Made by a program: the position numbers and the translations under genes | Notes under the pieces: model-generated | Told to the model about the DNA's origin: nothing | What the model saw: only the letters and a program-made list of their open reading frames with translations | Databases searched by the model: none | Assembly: GCF_900103275.1 (NCBI RefSeq) | Contig: NZ_FNGP01000005.1 | Coordinates: forward strand, 186,001 to 250,000 | Direction of reading: 5' to 3' | Length of the DNA stretch: 64,000 bases | Source: Tessaracoccus oleiagri | GTDB taxonomy: Bacteria; Actinomycetota; Actinomycetes; Propionibacteriales; Propionibacteriaceae | In this document: positions 63,994 to 64,000 of the stretch, piece by piece | Layout of the letters: each line of letters opens with the position of its first letter | Numbering within the stretch: position 1 is the first letter of the stretch

Positions 63994-64000
63994 GGCACCC

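Overview
The window reads as a chromosomal segment of a high-GC Gram-positive bacterium (Actinomycetota). Evidence: dense GC-rich genes, many GTG/TTG starts, and actinobacterial marker genes and gene orders: thrS-HIT-patA-pimA, a TrkA pair followed by OB-fold/DUF3710/dut/DUF3093/DUF4193, sepH-tdk, adnA-adnB-nudC, secA-hpf-comF-lpqB-mtrB-mtrA, DUF3000-rnd-dxs and DUF7455-parE. A member of Propionibacteriales (perhaps Propionibacteriaceae) is my best guess. That placement is inference from overall resemblance; I have no 16S gene or search result to confirm it.

Layout. 1-3590 (-): thrS, a HIT-family nucleotide hydrolase/phosphorylase, patA and the 5' end of pimA; pgsA, which often sits between HIT and patA, is missing. 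3664-7101 (-): a small GNAT gene and a TRAP transporter operon dctP-dctQ-dctM with a strong hairpin after dctP. 7312-10203: a lipoprotein polysaccharide deacetylase, threonine aldolase and a convergent alpha/beta hydrolase. 10257-10880: tRNA-Gly/Cys/Val on the minus strand and tRNA-Val(CAC) on the plus strand. 10907-14806 (+): CbiX-like protein, msrB, hydroxypyruvate isomerase-like protein, DUF3000, RNase D. 14803-20077 (-): dxs, an unrecognised small gene, aconitase. 20111-22631: RNA methyltransferase divergent from two TrkA-type K+ uptake regulators. 22628-29912: OB-fold/DUF3710/dut/DUF3093, DUF4235, DUF4193, sepH, thymidine kinase, glycosyltransferase, phosphodiesterase, DUF5998. 29967-36750: App1-like phosphatase, a ParC-like topoisomerase subunit, beta-carbonic anhydrase, a small Rho-N-like protein, parE, DUF7455. 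36747-43679 (-): nudC, adnB, adnA (end resection). 43802-46288 (+): PP2C phosphatase, DUF3107, DEAD-box helicase. 46282-50029: trpS, a PHP phosphoesterase, DUF2505, Ku, DUF6912. 50092-52137 (+): a cupredoxin-like lipoprotein with a polytopic membrane protein, and an Rv3235-like protein. 52120-60297 (-): secA, hpf, comF, lpqB, mtrB, mtrA. 60354-63372 (-): a three-gene, translationally coupled operon that looks like a stand-alone set of type VII-secretion-associated proteins (YbaB-like, EspC-like with an EF-hand, and a WTG-containing WXG-type protein). 63430-63993 (-): YqgE/AlgH protein.

Three themes stand out. First, at least sixteen genes carry a TANNNT-type -10 hexamer 6-8 nt before the start codon, the arrangement expected for leaderless mRNAs; this also corrects several starts (dxs, ltaE, DUF3093, DUF6912). 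Second, packing is extreme: ATGA/GTGA/TGATG couplings within operons, and four convergent gene pairs whose stop codons share four bases (three times CTAG). Third, the ESX-like trio beside mtrAB-lpqB is the least explained part of the window and the best candidate for undescribed biology. Apart from the tRNA region there is no gene-free stretch longer than about 230 bp.
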